Source: JAADFF01 sp013153035
GTDB lineage: Bacteria; Coprothermobacterota; Coprothermobacteria; Coprothermobacterales; JAADFF01
Length of the DNA: 64,000 nucleotides
Assembly (NCBI GenBank): GCA_026184435.1
Contig: CP046447.1
Strand: one strand, 5' to 3'
Shown: positions 32,775 through 42,595 of the stretch, one piece after another
How the letters are laid out: each line of letters opens with the position of its first letter
Numbering within the stretch: the stretch's first letter is position 1
The notes under the pieces: generated by a model
The model's database searches: none
Seen by the model: the letters and a program-made list of their open reading frames with translations, nothing else
Told to the model about the DNA's origin: nothing
Made by a program: the position numbers and the translations under genes

Positions 32775-34265
32775 ATGGATTTTCTAAAGGTGAAGTTTGT
32801 TAGGGATCCTATACATGGAGAGATAGAGCTATATCCTATAGAGAGCCTTGTTGCTGATACAAGGGCTATGCAGAGATTGAGAAAGCTATCTCAGCTTTCT
32901 GGTGCTGTATACACATATCCGGGGGCTACTCATACCCGTTTTGCCCATGCGCTTGGTGCTATGCACCTTAGTGGCCTCTATGCCAGGAGACTGTACCCCG
33001 GTGATGATAGGGTATTCACCCTTGCCCGAATAGCTGGCCTTGTTCATGACATAGGTCACGGCCCTTTTTCCCATCAGTTTGATGATACAGTTTATCATAC
33101 TATGGGGCTTAAGAGGGGACATGATGATTATAGGGAAAAGTTGATATTAGAGATTTTACATAAACAGATGGAACAGCTGCTCCAACTAAAACCAAAAGCT
33201 TTTCGTGACCAATTTTATAGACATATGGAGTATATAGGATTCTCCCCAAAACCATCAAGTATTGAAGAACTTATGCATGAGGTGTTTAATGTCTTAGAGG
33301 GAAAGGATAAGGATGGTTACTCAGTTATGTTTAATATGGTGCAAGGACCTATTGGAGCAGATCGCATGGATTTTCTTTTGAGGGATGTCTACTATTCTGG
33401 TGTCAGAGGGGTAGGCTTTGTCGATTATCAGCGCATTATTAGACATACGGCGAGACGCACATACAAGGGTAAAGAAGTTATCGCCTACCATAAGAAAAAT
33501 ATTGATATGATTTCTTCTTTTCTCTTCACTAGATACATGATGTATAAGCATGTTTATTTTCATAAAACATCTCGTGCTGCAGATATTATGATACAAGAAC
33601 TTTTAGAGCTAGCAGCTGATATATTGAAGTTGCCTGAGAAGGTTAAGGATACTGATGAATTCATGCAGCTTTCGGATGCCTACATCACTGAGGGGATTCG
33701 TTTCTTCTATGAGAATAGAGCACTCTTAGATGAAAAATCCCGTGCCAAGGTAGAAAAAGCTTATGAACTACTCAGAAGATTAGAAAGTAGGGATTTGTAT
33801 AAACCTCTACTAGACACTATGAAGTACTTTGATGAAAGTGAACTGACGAAAAAGACTATTGTAGATCGTAAAGATATGGTGAAGTTTGAGATACAGGCGT
33901 TTATAGGCAAGATAAAGGAAAACATGGAAAATGTGCTTAGTAGTGTAGGCATTGAGGCGGAGGACAGACAGGAACTGAGCGATATACTAGAGCATTTTGA
34001 TGAGATATTTATAGCCGATGTGCCCTACTATATCACTGTATTTGATCCTCGTGAGTTTACAGCCAATGATGTATTTATATACGATACAGATAAGGTATGG
34101 AGTTTGTCGGAGTATCTGGAAGAGGAATCAGAGCAACCTGTGCTTATGCATGGTGTAGTGTATCTTCTAAGGGTCTATCTAAGAAAGGATATCCGGAACT
34201 TGCTTGTGAAATATAATATTATTCCATCGTATGGGGGAGATAATGTTCCATCTACATTGTGGTAA
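32775..34265 (+). CDS. SAMHD1/dGTPase-like HD-domain phosphohydrolase
   Basis: An HD hydrolase of 496 residues. Seen: VRDPIHGEIEL near the N terminus, the metal site THTRFAHALGAMH, LVHDIGHGPFSHQFDD and GADRMDFLLRD. This layout matches the SAMHD1-like group, which hydrolyses deoxynucleoside triphosphates, although some members act on other nucleotides. The ATG at 32775 is chosen because GGGAGGTG is 8 bases before it. It ends a three-gene coupled unit with two unknown proteins, one membrane-anchored. Roles in dNTP control or phage defence are possible. Confidence 0.87.
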   Translation: MDFLKVKFVRDPIHGEIELYPIESLVADTRAMQRLRKLSQLSGAVYTYPGATHTRFAHALGAMHLSGLYARRLYPGDDRVFTLARIAGLVHDIGHGPFSHQFDDTVYHTMGLKRGHDDYREKLILEILHKQMEQLLQLKPKAFRDQFYRHMEYIGFSPKPSSIEELMHEVFNVLEGKDKDGYSVMFNMVQGPIGADRMDFLLRDVYYSGVRGVGFVDYQRIIRHTARRTYKGKEVIAYHKKNIDMISSFLFTRYMMYKHVYFHKTSRAADIMIQELLELAADILKLPEKVKDTDEFMQLSDAYITEGIRFFYENRALLDEKSRAKVEKAYELLRRLESRDLYKPLLDTMKYFDESELTKKTIVDRKDMVKFEIQAFIGKIKENMENVLSSVGIEAEDRQELSDILEHFDEIFIADVPYYITVFDPREFTANDVFIYDTDKVWSLSEYLEEESEQPVLMHGVVYLLRVYLRKDIRNLLVKYNIIPSYGGDNVPSTLW

Positions 34266-34271
34266 ATAGAT

Positions 34272-34301
34272 AAAAAGGGGCTCACAATGAGCCCCTTTTT
34301 T
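34272..34301. terminator. Bidirectional terminator between HD hydrolase and M3 peptidase genes
   Basis: The stem GGGGCTCA/TGAGCCCC (34277-34284, 34288-34295) has a 3-base loop, flanked by five A and six T, so it works on both strands. Confidence 0.9.
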
Positions 34302-34305
34302 GTTT

Positions 34306-36048
34306 TTATTTAAGATAGGCTATGAAGTAATCTTCTATGAATCTGAGGGCTTCTTTCCAGGTTTGCGGATTACCAATATCTATGTCCATGAGCCTCAAGA
34401 GCAATTGTCTGGGATTTTCAGAGCCTCCTGCTGCAAGAAGTTCTTTATACTTTTTTACGAAGTCTTGATATCCTTCTTTGTATCTCTTAAATATGAGAAG
34501 AGATACAAGCTCGGCTAAGGTATAAGAGTATACATAGAATGGTGTATGTAAGAAATGGGGGATACCTACCCATTCATCTTTATATGTTTCCGGGTAATCC
34601 ACACTATCGCCGAAGAGCTTACCATATGTTTCGAGATAAAGCTCGGACAAATTGTCTGGAGAGGCCCCTTCTCTGGTTACCCTTCTGTGAGCTTCTTTTT
34701 CAAAGATGTAAAATGTATTCTGTCTAAACACAGTACCTATGATGTCTTCTATCTTGCCAGCAATCTCTGCTTCTATATTAATACCTTGACTTCTAAAGTA
34801 ATCATGAAGCAAGAATTCACCAAATGTAGAGGCAACCTCTGCTAAGGCTAGTGGTGGATGAAAATTGAGAGGTGTTTGTTTGCCAGATAGTACACCGTGA
34901 ACACCATGACCTAGTTCGTGAGCCAGTGTTGCTACATCTCTTGTTGTTCCTGTAAAGTTTACCATGACATAGACAGGTGCTTTTGGAGACTGATACATGC
35001 AGAAAGCTCCACCCATTTTCCCTGGCACAGATGGAGCATCTATGCGACTTTCCTCAAAGAACTCTGCTACAATATCGTGTATCTCTTTGTCAAATGATGC
35101 CAGTGAAGCAAGCACAGCCTCTTTTGCTTCTTCCCATGTAAATGTTTTCTCTTCTCCTATAGGTGCAAAGAGATCGTACAGAGGAAGTTTTTTTCCTGCT
35201 TTAATCTTTCCTGCTTTCCAAGACCAGTATTTCTGTGGTATATGCATGTTTTCCCATACGATATCAGCCATGGTATCTACAACTTCGTCGTCTACATCGT
35301 TTTCGACATTGCGCATTGATACGGGAGATGGATACTTTCTGAGGTCTGCCTCTTTGTCCCAGTCCATGGCAACTATGGTAAACAGTCCACCTAGTGTTTT
35401 TCTGTTTTCTTTAAGGATTGATAGCATAGTATCCCATGCCCATATTCTGTCTTCTCTTTTTCCTGACATACGCATGGAACGTATTTGGGGCATAGGTATC
35501 CATTGACCGTCTTTCTCTGCCCCTAGAGTTCCGCTGAGTGTGTCATAGAGCTTTACGGCTCCACCACGTCCTGTTGAGTTTTTTAGAGATATAATTTGCT
35601 CTCCCTCAGGAGAGAATGTGTGTGGAGCTTTTCTAACAAGCTTTTCAAAGAAATGTTTATATGTTTCTAGTGATGGATGTTCCATCAGGGATTTCAGGGT
35701 TTCTACACCAAGACCAATAAAAGCAGATGTGATTTTGGCGAGGTATCCTTCCAGCTCGCCAGATTCTGCCATCATGAGCCCCATGTATTTCTGAGCTTCG
35801 GGATCCTGGGTGTTTTCGGCATATTTCAAATAAATATACGCAGATGCTATGCCAACCTTGTGTAGCACCCTTTCGACTTTTTCTATAATATCTTTTATTT
35901 GTTCTGGATTGATAGGAGGAGAAATAGCCCTTTGTGTTTCTTCTGCAAGACTACGAGCTTCCTCTTTAGCCTCTTTCAATATAGCAATAGCCTGCTGAGC
36001 ATTGTCAAGTAGCAAGCTCAAATCCCATCGTGGCAACTGTTTTTCCAT
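34306..36048 (-). CDS. M3 family oligoendopeptidase (PepF-like)
   Basis: A cytoplasmic zinc peptidase that degrades oligopeptides. The 580 residues match the PepF family length and layout: an N-terminal helical domain and a C-terminal catalytic domain with the zinc motif HELGH near residue 377 (LAHELGHGVHGVLSG) and the third ligand in LAEVASTFGEFLLHDYF. AAAGGAGG precedes the ATG by about 8 bases. It fits the amino-acid-fermenting lifestyle suggested by iorAB and gdhA. It shares a terminator with the HD hydrolase gene and may be co-transcribed with the 7TM receptor gene 53 bases upstream. Confidence 0.93.
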   Translation of the reverse strand: MEKQLPRWDLSLLLDNAQQAIAILKEAKEEARSLAEETQRAISPPINPEQIKDIIEKVERVLHKVGIASAYIYLKYAENTQDPEAQKYMGLMMAESGELEGYLAKITSAFIGLGVETLKSLMEHPSLETYKHFFEKLVRKAPHTFSPEGEQIISLKNSTGRGGAVKLYDTLSGTLGAEKDGQWIPMPQIRSMRMSGKREDRIWAWDTMLSILKENRKTLGGLFTIVAMDWDKEADLRKYPSPVSMRNVENDVDDEVVDTMADIVWENMHIPQKYWSWKAGKIKAGKKLPLYDLFAPIGEEKTFTWEEAKEAVLASLASFDKEIHDIVAEFFEESRIDAPSVPGKMGGAFCMYQSPKAPVYVMVNFTGTTRDVATLAHELGHGVHGVLSGKQTPLNFHPPLALAEVASTFGEFLLHDYFRSQGINIEAEIAGKIEDIIGTVFRQNTFYIFEKEAHRRVTREGASPDNLSELYLETYGKLFGDSVDYPETYKDEWVGIPHFLHTPFYVYSYTLAELVSLLIFKRYKEGYQDFVKKYKELLAAGGSENPRQLLLRLMDIDIGNPQTWKEALRFIEDYFIAYLK

Positions 36049-36100
36049 ATAGCATGCCTCCTTTCACAGATAGCATTTTACCATAGGAGGCAGAAAGTGC

Positions 36101-37591
36101 TTATAGGGAAGATTTGAAATTGATGAATTCAGGGTAGCGCGCGTTTTCTGCTAATTCTACTGTCTCTTTAAATATCTTTCTTACACTGATTTTTTTATCT
36201 TCATTGGGATAAAACATGAGTATGCCAATACGAATATCTTTAATGCCTTCAATATCTCTGAGCTTTTCTGCCAGCTTACTGCTCCACAGTATTATCTCGT
36301 CGTCGGTTATGTTTGGTCTTATTATCCATATCCCCTTTTCATTAATTGTGTATGTGTCTTTGCCATAGAGTTCGGGTACGATAAGTTTTTCTGTCAGAGA
36401 TGGCTCTTTGGCTAGCTTAGAGGACCTTATAAATATAGAGGCAAACGGTGTTTCATTGGAAATGAGAGTGGTAATAAAATTTGCAGGGTGTTCTCGGTGT
36501 GTAAAGAGTGTTTCAGTGTATAGTCCAAACAAGGCAAAGATGAGAATGCTAGCTGTGCTTGTAATTAAAGAGGCTGTGGTGGACACTGAGTTGGTTGGAA
36601 TAATAGCCTGTATAAAACTTTCGCCTATTAATGTGCTAAATAACACAATAAGCCAGTATAGTACCGGAAGAAGTTGAGTTGAGATTTGTTGGATGTTTGA
36701 AATCGTGATAATAAGTAGGGGAAAGGTTAGTATCATCCGAGCTATAGGATATGAATATTCATGATGAGTGATAATTAGGGGTAAAAGCAAACTTATGCCT
36801 ACGATAGCAACTTCAATTAAGAGGAATATGGTTCTTTTTCTCGTGTATGTTATCTGCTGTAGGATAAGGGTTCCTATGGCAAGCGGAATGAAATATATTA
36901 ATGACTTTTCTTCTATGCCAGATGCTGACAGTACTGATATGAAGAAAATTAGAAGACTTATCTCAGATAAAAACACGATATATTGATATTTGGAGTAGAT
37001 ATAAATTAACAATAAGGAGAAGAAGGCAATAGTGGATACAATTGTAATAGATTCATTTGCAACAAATTGAATCGTGCTATGAAGAAACATGTACTGTTTG
37101 ACGTAATCCTTAGGTACAATAAGAGCATCTGCTAACCATCCCGCTCTGTCGCCAGTTGTGTATACAATTTTAAGGGTGTTCTCGTAAGTTAGAGATGATG
37201 GGGGAATGGTATAACTGATATTGTATGTGAAGGGATGGTGTCCCTTCGATATATTGGTAATACTGATTGCTCTACCGTTTATGAAGACTTGAGAAGGTAT
37301 AAATCCTTCTTTTATAAAAAAGGTAGGATCCTTTATGGTAAAAATGTGATCTAGTTGAAATGTTGTTTGAAATATATATGTTGTTCCAGGATCTTTTGTT
37401 AATATTCCCTTTTCATAAATTGTTAATGTTGGTCCTTTAGTATGCCATACATCAAGAGATAAATATTGTGAGTTGCTTGCTCTGAGGCAAAAGGATGCTA
37501 TGCCATATGAAAATATGAATATGGCTACTACAATAAGAGCCACCTGAGCGTATATAACATGTTTATCTATTCCTTTGAAACCTATTATCAT
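36101..37591 (-). CDS. 7TM receptor-like protein with degenerate GGDEF-like C terminus
   Basis: Layout of 496 residues: an N-terminal membrane helix, an extracytoplasmic beta-rich domain (about 45-170) resembling the sensor part of 7TMR-DISM receptors, then seven or eight membrane helices (about 180-360), and a cytosolic tail of about 130 residues. The tail has a GGDEF-like rhythm (GKDTYTINEKGIWIIRPN, then KDIRIGILMFYP and an ELAENARY helix) but no GGDEF signature, so it is probably a binding or regulatory domain, not an enzyme. Start uncertain: ATG at 37591, or GTG 9 bases earlier. It diverges from the large ATPase/GGDEF gene across about 60 bases, suggesting a signalling pair. Confidence 0.62.
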   Translation of the reverse strand: MIIGFKGIDKHVIYAQVALIVVAIFIFSYGIASFCLRASNSQYLSLDVWHTKGPTLTIYEKGILTKDPGTTYIFQTTFQLDHIFTIKDPTFFIKEGFIPSQVFINGRAISITNISKGHHPFTYNISYTIPPSSLTYENTLKIVYTTGDRAGWLADALIVPKDYVKQYMFLHSTIQFVANESITIVSTIAFFSLLLIYIYSKYQYIVFLSEISLLIFFISVLSASGIEEKSLIYFIPLAIGTLILQQITYTRKRTIFLLIEVAIVGISLLLPLIITHHEYSYPIARMILTFPLLIITISNIQQISTQLLPVLYWLIVLFSTLIGESFIQAIIPTNSVSTTASLITSTASILIFALFGLYTETLFTHREHPANFITTLISNETPFASIFIRSSKLAKEPSLTEKLIVPELYGKDTYTINEKGIWIIRPNITDDEIILWSSKLAEKLRDIEGIKDIRIGILMFYPNEDKKISVRKIFKETVELAENARYPEFINFKSSL

Positions 37592-37655
37592 TTTTCTCAC
37601 CTGTTATATTCTACATTGACTTTCTAGCTGATAAAATAAGTGTGGAGGGAAAAAT

Positions 37656-40600
37656 ATGGTTAGTGATGATATAAAATCATATTTAGCAAGGGAGAGAGAC
37701 GGTTGGGACACAATTATAGTGGCCGGACCTTCTGGTATAGGTAAGACATATTTGGTTCAAGAAGCAGCTCAGAGCTTAGGATATAAAGTTATCAAAATTA
37801 ATCTTGCCTCGAGAGAGAACCCTGTAAAGTCTATAATCTCTGCCTTAGAGATGCACTTTGGAGACAAGTTTTCCGAAGAGAGTGGGATTTTATCTGTCAC
37901 AGGAGTGAAAGGCTTACTTGTTGGGAATATGCCACTTGCTGAAGATGTTCTCTTAGGATCGCTTGCTTATTTTATCGAGTTGCTTCTTGAGGATGAAGAA
38001 AAGACCCTACTACTTATCGATGATATTCCCAAGATATACACAGGTTTTACTGTGAAATTACTTACAAGACTTAGAACGATATCTACTGGGAAAGGCCGTA
38101 AAATTGTAGCTGTTATGAGACAAAAACCTGATGTGCCTTTTCCCGAAGATAGCGTTGTGTTACTTGAAGAGGTGGACAAACAGTTATTTATAGAGCGGTT
38201 TGGAGAAACAGATGGATTTTTATTGTGGGAATTAACGGGGGCTAATTTGGGTTTGTCATCCTTTATTTCAGAAACGACTTCCTATTTTTCTGTTAGGAGG
38301 ACTTTAGAGGGTATATTCTTTGATATTTATGAACAGCTTGACGAGAAAGATAGAGATGTTCTAAAGTACCTTGCGGTATGGGGCCTAGGGTATGATGGGT
38401 TTTTTACACTGGAATTTTATGATTCACTTGATGTTGATATGCAAAATGCAGTGGCACGTCTTGCCAAAAAACACATTGTGGAAATATTTGCCTACGGTGG
38501 TTTCCGTTTCAGGGCGTTACAATTTATGCATTATATTCTGAAACAAGTATCAGAAGATGAGAAATATCGGATAGCAGAAAATATTAAGAAAGTTATCGTT
38601 ATGGAGAGAAAGGTGTTTCTCGCAAGAAGAGGATATTTTTCCCTTTATCAGATAGGTTGCTTAAGGATGTCTCGGTATCTTCTTGTAAAAACCTTAAGAT
38701 TTATCAGAACCTCGGGTGGTGGAGGAAATACCGATATTCTAATAGGAATCAAAGAGCATTTTCTAAAAAGAACAGATGTTCCTGTAGAAGAGCTTTTATT
38801 TGTGGCTTCGTATGTTTGGTGGCTCGATATGTATGATAATCTACTTCTTGATGTATTTGCAAAGCACAAGAAATATCTCTTAAAACGTGCGTATCTTAGT
38901 AGATTTTATGGATTTTTAGAGCGATTGTTCCTAGGTACAAGAGATGTTTTTCCTCCTGTAGGTAGTAATTATGGTCCTGTTATCTCTTTTATCGATAAAT
39001 TGGAAAATGCGTGGGAAACGCGGCAGTGGGATTCAAGTATTGATGAAGAGATAGAATCTTTAGGTGAATCTATTCATAGTATATGGCTGTTTGTTTATTA
39101 TTATGTTAAGGCTCAGGTATCTAGTATGTCTCGTAAGATGGATTATGTTTATAAGGCGTACGAGATTGCTACCGATATGGAAAACCCCGTATTTATTGTG
39201 GAGGTTGTTAAACTTATACTTAGTATAAGTCCTCTAAGTAGATTTGAGGAACGTATAGAGATATTATCGAAGGCATATAGAATATCTCCTCCTACAAGCC
39301 ACTTGTTTGAGAAGCTTGTCCCAGATATGGTAGAAAACTTTAGAGAAGTTTCGGAGAAATCTATTATTGACGAATTTATTGATTATGTCCATGTACAATT
39401 TAGGTCGTTACCGTATAAAGAGTCTCTGTTTTCCAAGGCTGTTTTTCATTACATGGTAAGTGGTAATCTTGCCCAAGCATTGATTTTTATCTCGTTGTTA
39501 GAGGAAATATCCACTAGTCCGGTTGTACCAACTTACCTGAGGGCATTACATGCAGTGCTTGTTGGTGATAAGACGAAATATAGAAATTACATAGAGGAAC
39601 TTTCTACAATGACAGATATGTCGGATGAATACATTACACATCTTATGGATATGGCATCGGTATGGCTTGATAATGAACATCCTCATCTGCCTTACATAAG
39701 TCTCGATAAAGAGTCCCATATTGCCTTATGGTATCTGTCTTTTTGGACATACGCCGCTTACTATATAAATGGCAACGAGCTTGATGAAGGGTTAAAGTTT
39801 ATAAATTCTGTTATCGAAAATCTGTCATCTGCTGGTATGGAGTTTACTAAACATGTTGCTTATGTATATAAAGGCCATATTCTTTATAAAAAAGGGGAAA
39901 TACTACGAAGCAGGGAGTTTTTCAAGGCAGCGTACATGTTTTTTAAGAAGTCTGGTTATGAAGAGAGGGCTAGCAATCTTACTGCTATCTTGTCATATGT
40001 TAGGCCAGATCAAGGGGGAAGAGATTTATCTCCTAAAGATATCTATTTGTCTTGGTCCTACTACTATAGAAGGGTAGATGCTATAGCATCTTTATATGAA
40101 TCACTTATAGACATGCTTCTTTATATAGCTGAATCTGATAGTGTTGATTTATTCCTTGATAGGCTTATTTCCGAGATGTTGTATATTCTTGTAGCAGAGA
40201 AGATTTTTATATTTGCCTATAAGGATGGAGAAATACGATACTTTAAGTCCTATGGTCTTGGATCTTCGGGTACCTCTTTTACCAAGACAGTTAAGCAGAT
40301 TTTAAAGGAAGGAAGTATGATATCTCATAACCCGTCGACTCTTCAGGCTTTATACCAAGGCACTGACTACACAATAGGGCTATTTGCAGAGAGTCCATCA
40401 GCGGGAGTTTTTGATTCTATACATTTAGACATGGCTGAAAAGATCTTACGAATAGTTGAATCCGTGCTTGTTGGTAATGAGGTTAGGAGATTGGCTATAT
40501 ATGATTCTTTGACGGGTTTATTTACAAGGTGGTATTTCTTTATACGCTTCAGTGAGGAATTTGAAAGAAGTAAGAGAGAAAACAGACCGCTTGCTGTCTT

Positions 40601-40997
40601 GTATATGGATATAGATGATTTTAAGAAAATCAACGACAGATATGGTCATCTTGAGGGTGACGAGGTGTTAAGACGGGTTGGAAAGGTAATAAGGCAAAAT
40701 GTGCGTACAGTAGATATGCCTGCCCGTTATGGTGGAGAGGAAATGGTTATTATGCTATCTGGTAGCAATATAGAGGATGCAGCGATGGTAGCTGAAAGAT
40801 TGAGAAAGATGATAAAGTTAGAGTTTTCGGAGAAACCTTATAAGGTTACTGTATCTATTGGCGTTGCCGGTATCCCTGAAATGAAAGTTTCTTCTCCTGA
40901 TAAGTTAATCGAAATGGCTGATATCGCCATGTACTACGCAAAGAGAACAGGTAAAGATAAGGTTGTTATATACTCTTCCGAAATGGAAGATAATTAA
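37656..40997 (+). CDS. Giant ATPase-helical repeat-GAF-GGDEF diguanylate cyclase
   Basis: A cytoplasmic protein of 1113 residues, unusual in domain order. The N terminus is a STAND/AAA-type ATPase: Walker A GPSGIGKT at 24-31, Walker B LLLIDD near 117. About 280-780 is helical repeat (TPR-like) sequence, as in MalT- and AfsR-like sensors. About 810-940 resembles a GAF domain. The C-terminal GGDEF domain has RYGGEEM (about 1024) with a proper inhibitory RxxD site five residues before it (RTVD), and DIDDFKKINDRYGHLEGDEVL, so it should be an active, feedback-inhibited diguanylate cyclase. GGAGG lies upstream. Its stop overlaps the stop of the convergent envelope operon by 3 bases. Confidence 0.85.
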   Translation: MVSDDIKSYLARERDGWDTIIVAGPSGIGKTYLVQEAAQSLGYKVIKINLASRENPVKSIISALEMHFGDKFSEESGILSVTGVKGLLVGNMPLAEDVLLGSLAYFIELLLEDEEKTLLLIDDIPKIYTGFTVKLLTRLRTISTGKGRKIVAVMRQKPDVPFPEDSVVLLEEVDKQLFIERFGETDGFLLWELTGANLGLSSFISETTSYFSVRRTLEGIFFDIYEQLDEKDRDVLKYLAVWGLGYDGFFTLEFYDSLDVDMQNAVARLAKKHIVEIFAYGGFRFRALQFMHYILKQVSEDEKYRIAENIKKVIVMERKVFLARRGYFSLYQIGCLRMSRYLLVKTLRFIRTSGGGGNTDILIGIKEHFLKRTDVPVEELLFVASYVWWLDMYDNLLLDVFAKHKKYLLKRAYLSRFYGFLERLFLGTRDVFPPVGSNYGPVISFIDKLENAWETRQWDSSIDEEIESLGESIHSIWLFVYYYVKAQVSSMSRKMDYVYKAYEIATDMENPVFIVEVVKLILSISPLSRFEERIEILSKAYRISPPTSHLFEKLVPDMVENFREVSEKSIIDEFIDYVHVQFRSLPYKESLFSKAVFHYMVSGNLAQALIFISLLEEISTSPVVPTYLRALHAVLVGDKTKYRNYIEELSTMTDMSDEYITHLMDMASVWLDNEHPHLPYISLDKESHIALWYLSFWTYAAYYINGNELDEGLKFINSVIENLSSAGMEFTKHVAYVYKGHILYKKGEILRSREFFKAAYMFFKKSGYEERASNLTAILSYVRPDQGGRDLSPKDIYLSWSYYYRRVDAIASLYESLIDMLLYIAESDSVDLFLDRLISEMLYILVAEKIFIFAYKDGEIRYFKSYGLGSSGTSFTKTVKQILKEGSMISHNPSTLQALYQGTDYTIGLFAESPSAGVFDSIHLDMAEKILRIVESVLVGNEVRRLAIYDSLTGLFTRWYFFIRFSEEFERSKRENRPLAVLYMDIDDFKKINDRYGHLEGDEVLRRVGKVIRQNVRTVDMPARYGGEEMVIMLSGSNIEDAAMVAERLRKMIKLEFSEKPYKVTVSIGVAGIPEMKVSSPDKLIEMADIAMYYAKRTGKDKVVIYSSEMEDN

Positions 40998-42595
40998 CTA
41001 CCGTATCTCCATACTTTTCTTCTGTGCTTTCTTGCCTTTGTAAAATACTTTGTTTTATTGCGTGGTTTCTTCGGCGGTGTAGGAGATGTGTGATGGCGTT
41101 TTTGTCGTTTGAAAATCTTAGCTATAACCCATAAAAAGAAGAGAATTATGGGAATTAAGGCATAAAGAGGGTATCCACTTGTTGGAGTTATAGTTTGTGG
41201 AGTATCAAAACACCAAATAGGTGAAATGTCCATGATTTTTGCAGATAATGTATCTAGAAAATGAAGAACAGATGGTGAAAAATGACAATATTTAACTTTT
41301 CCAGTAGATATCCACCATATAGTACCGTCTGAAAAGTCTATGCTAACATCATGGAGATGTAGTAAATTACCATGTAGGGTATAGAGCATGTTATTGACAA
41401 TATAAGTTGTATTTTTATGCTTTATAAGGTAGGTATTGGAGCTTCTTTCCCTTTTTATTTCCAATGTACTGCTGATTGTGTAGATATTGCGTGTTATCTT
41501 TGTGGCGGTATGAGGTATTGTTGGATAGTATTTATCTTTGTTTATACCTATCCACAAAGTTTTCTTTGTTGTCGGTTTTCCCAGAAGCAATATTTTGCTT
41601 GCGGTTATCTGTAATGTTGCTGGTTCAGGCAGTGTGCTAGTATTCAGAATGAATTGTGGAATGGTGGATATAAGATATACATGTCTATCTGTTGTAATAA
41701 GAAAGTGGTCATAAGAGCCATAAATACTTGTAGGAGGTTCTGTTAGTGTTATAGATGAGGTGTTTTTATTTGACCATATGATTATGTTATATGGTTTTCT
41801 GTTTTCATGCCATAAAGCTACTGTATCTTCTTGTCCACATATAGCTTTTTTGGCACTGGTAGAAAACACTGGCTTATATGGTGGAGTTTTGTGTATTATG
41901 GATACATTGTCACCGTTATCGGTGACAACAACATAATGTTGGGTTTCGCATATTGCTTTGGGTATATCTAAAAACAGTGCTATAGATGTTGATACTAAAG
42001 CTTTATCCTGAAATACTGCGATAATTCTGTCCCATATCATAGGAGGAATAGGAATAGGGTGGTCTACACTGTGAAAACCCGATGTAGGTTTGAAATCCCA
42101 TCGGTGTAGGCCGTATATCTGTCCGTTAGGACACGCCACATGAACCGTTGCTACAGTTGGGCTAATTTGAGAAGTGCCCCACAGAAGATGTCCGTTATCG
42201 CAAGGTAGATATATACCTCCATATGTGACAAATGTTGTTGGTGTATCCATCTCGTATATATTGATTCCGTCTTTAACTTGCACTAGCAGATACTTGTTAT
42301 ACATGACGATATCACGTGCGCCAGGTTCGTGATATCTATATATAAGATGAGGATACCCATCTATGAAATTCCAGACGAGAATATTATCTCTGAAGCATGT
42401 GTATAGATAGGGAAAAGAGAACCATCCACCTGTACCCGGCTGGCCAAGTATAAGTCTTAAAGTACCTACTGGTGAATGCCATATGATGGCTCCGTCTTTG
42501 AAAATTGGTTCTATCTCTTGAGCATTAACAGTGGAGGGGAAGATACTGATTAGTAATAAACTGATTAGTAGTGTCAGTGCAAGTTTTTTACTCAT
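40994..42595 (-). CDS. Large secreted, C-terminally anchored protein of unknown function
   Basis: Not recognised. The 533 residues have a clear signal peptide (KKLALTLLISLLLISIFPSTVNA), a long beta-rich body with repeated strands and aromatic/Gly turns suggesting a propeller, and a C-terminal membrane helix (YALIPIILFFLWVIAKIF) followed by a strongly basic tail, a stop-transfer arrangement. It is the last gene of a six-gene overlapping operon for a surface polysaccharide. Its start lies 8 bases inside the previous gene. Confidence 0.7.
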   Translation of the reverse strand: MSKKLALTLLISLLLISIFPSTVNAQEIEPIFKDGAIIWHSPVGTLRLILGQPGTGGWFSFPYLYTCFRDNILVWNFIDGYPHLIYRYHEPGARDIVMYNKYLLVQVKDGINIYEMDTPTTFVTYGGIYLPCDNGHLLWGTSQISPTVATVHVACPNGQIYGLHRWDFKPTSGFHSVDHPIPIPPMIWDRIIAVFQDKALVSTSIALFLDIPKAICETQHYVVVTDNGDNVSIIHKTPPYKPVFSTSAKKAICGQEDTVALWHENRKPYNIIIWSNKNTSSITLTEPPTSIYGSYDHFLITTDRHVYLISTIPQFILNTSTLPEPATLQITASKILLLGKPTTKKTLWIGINKDKYYPTIPHTATKITRNIYTISSTLEIKRERSSNTYLIKHKNTTYIVNNMLYTLHGNLLHLHDVSIDFSDGTIWWISTGKVKYCHFSPSVLHFLDTLSAKIMDISPIWCFDTPQTITPTSGYPLYALIPIILFFLWVIAKIFKRQKRHHTSPTPPKKPRNKTKYFTKARKHRRKVWRYGS

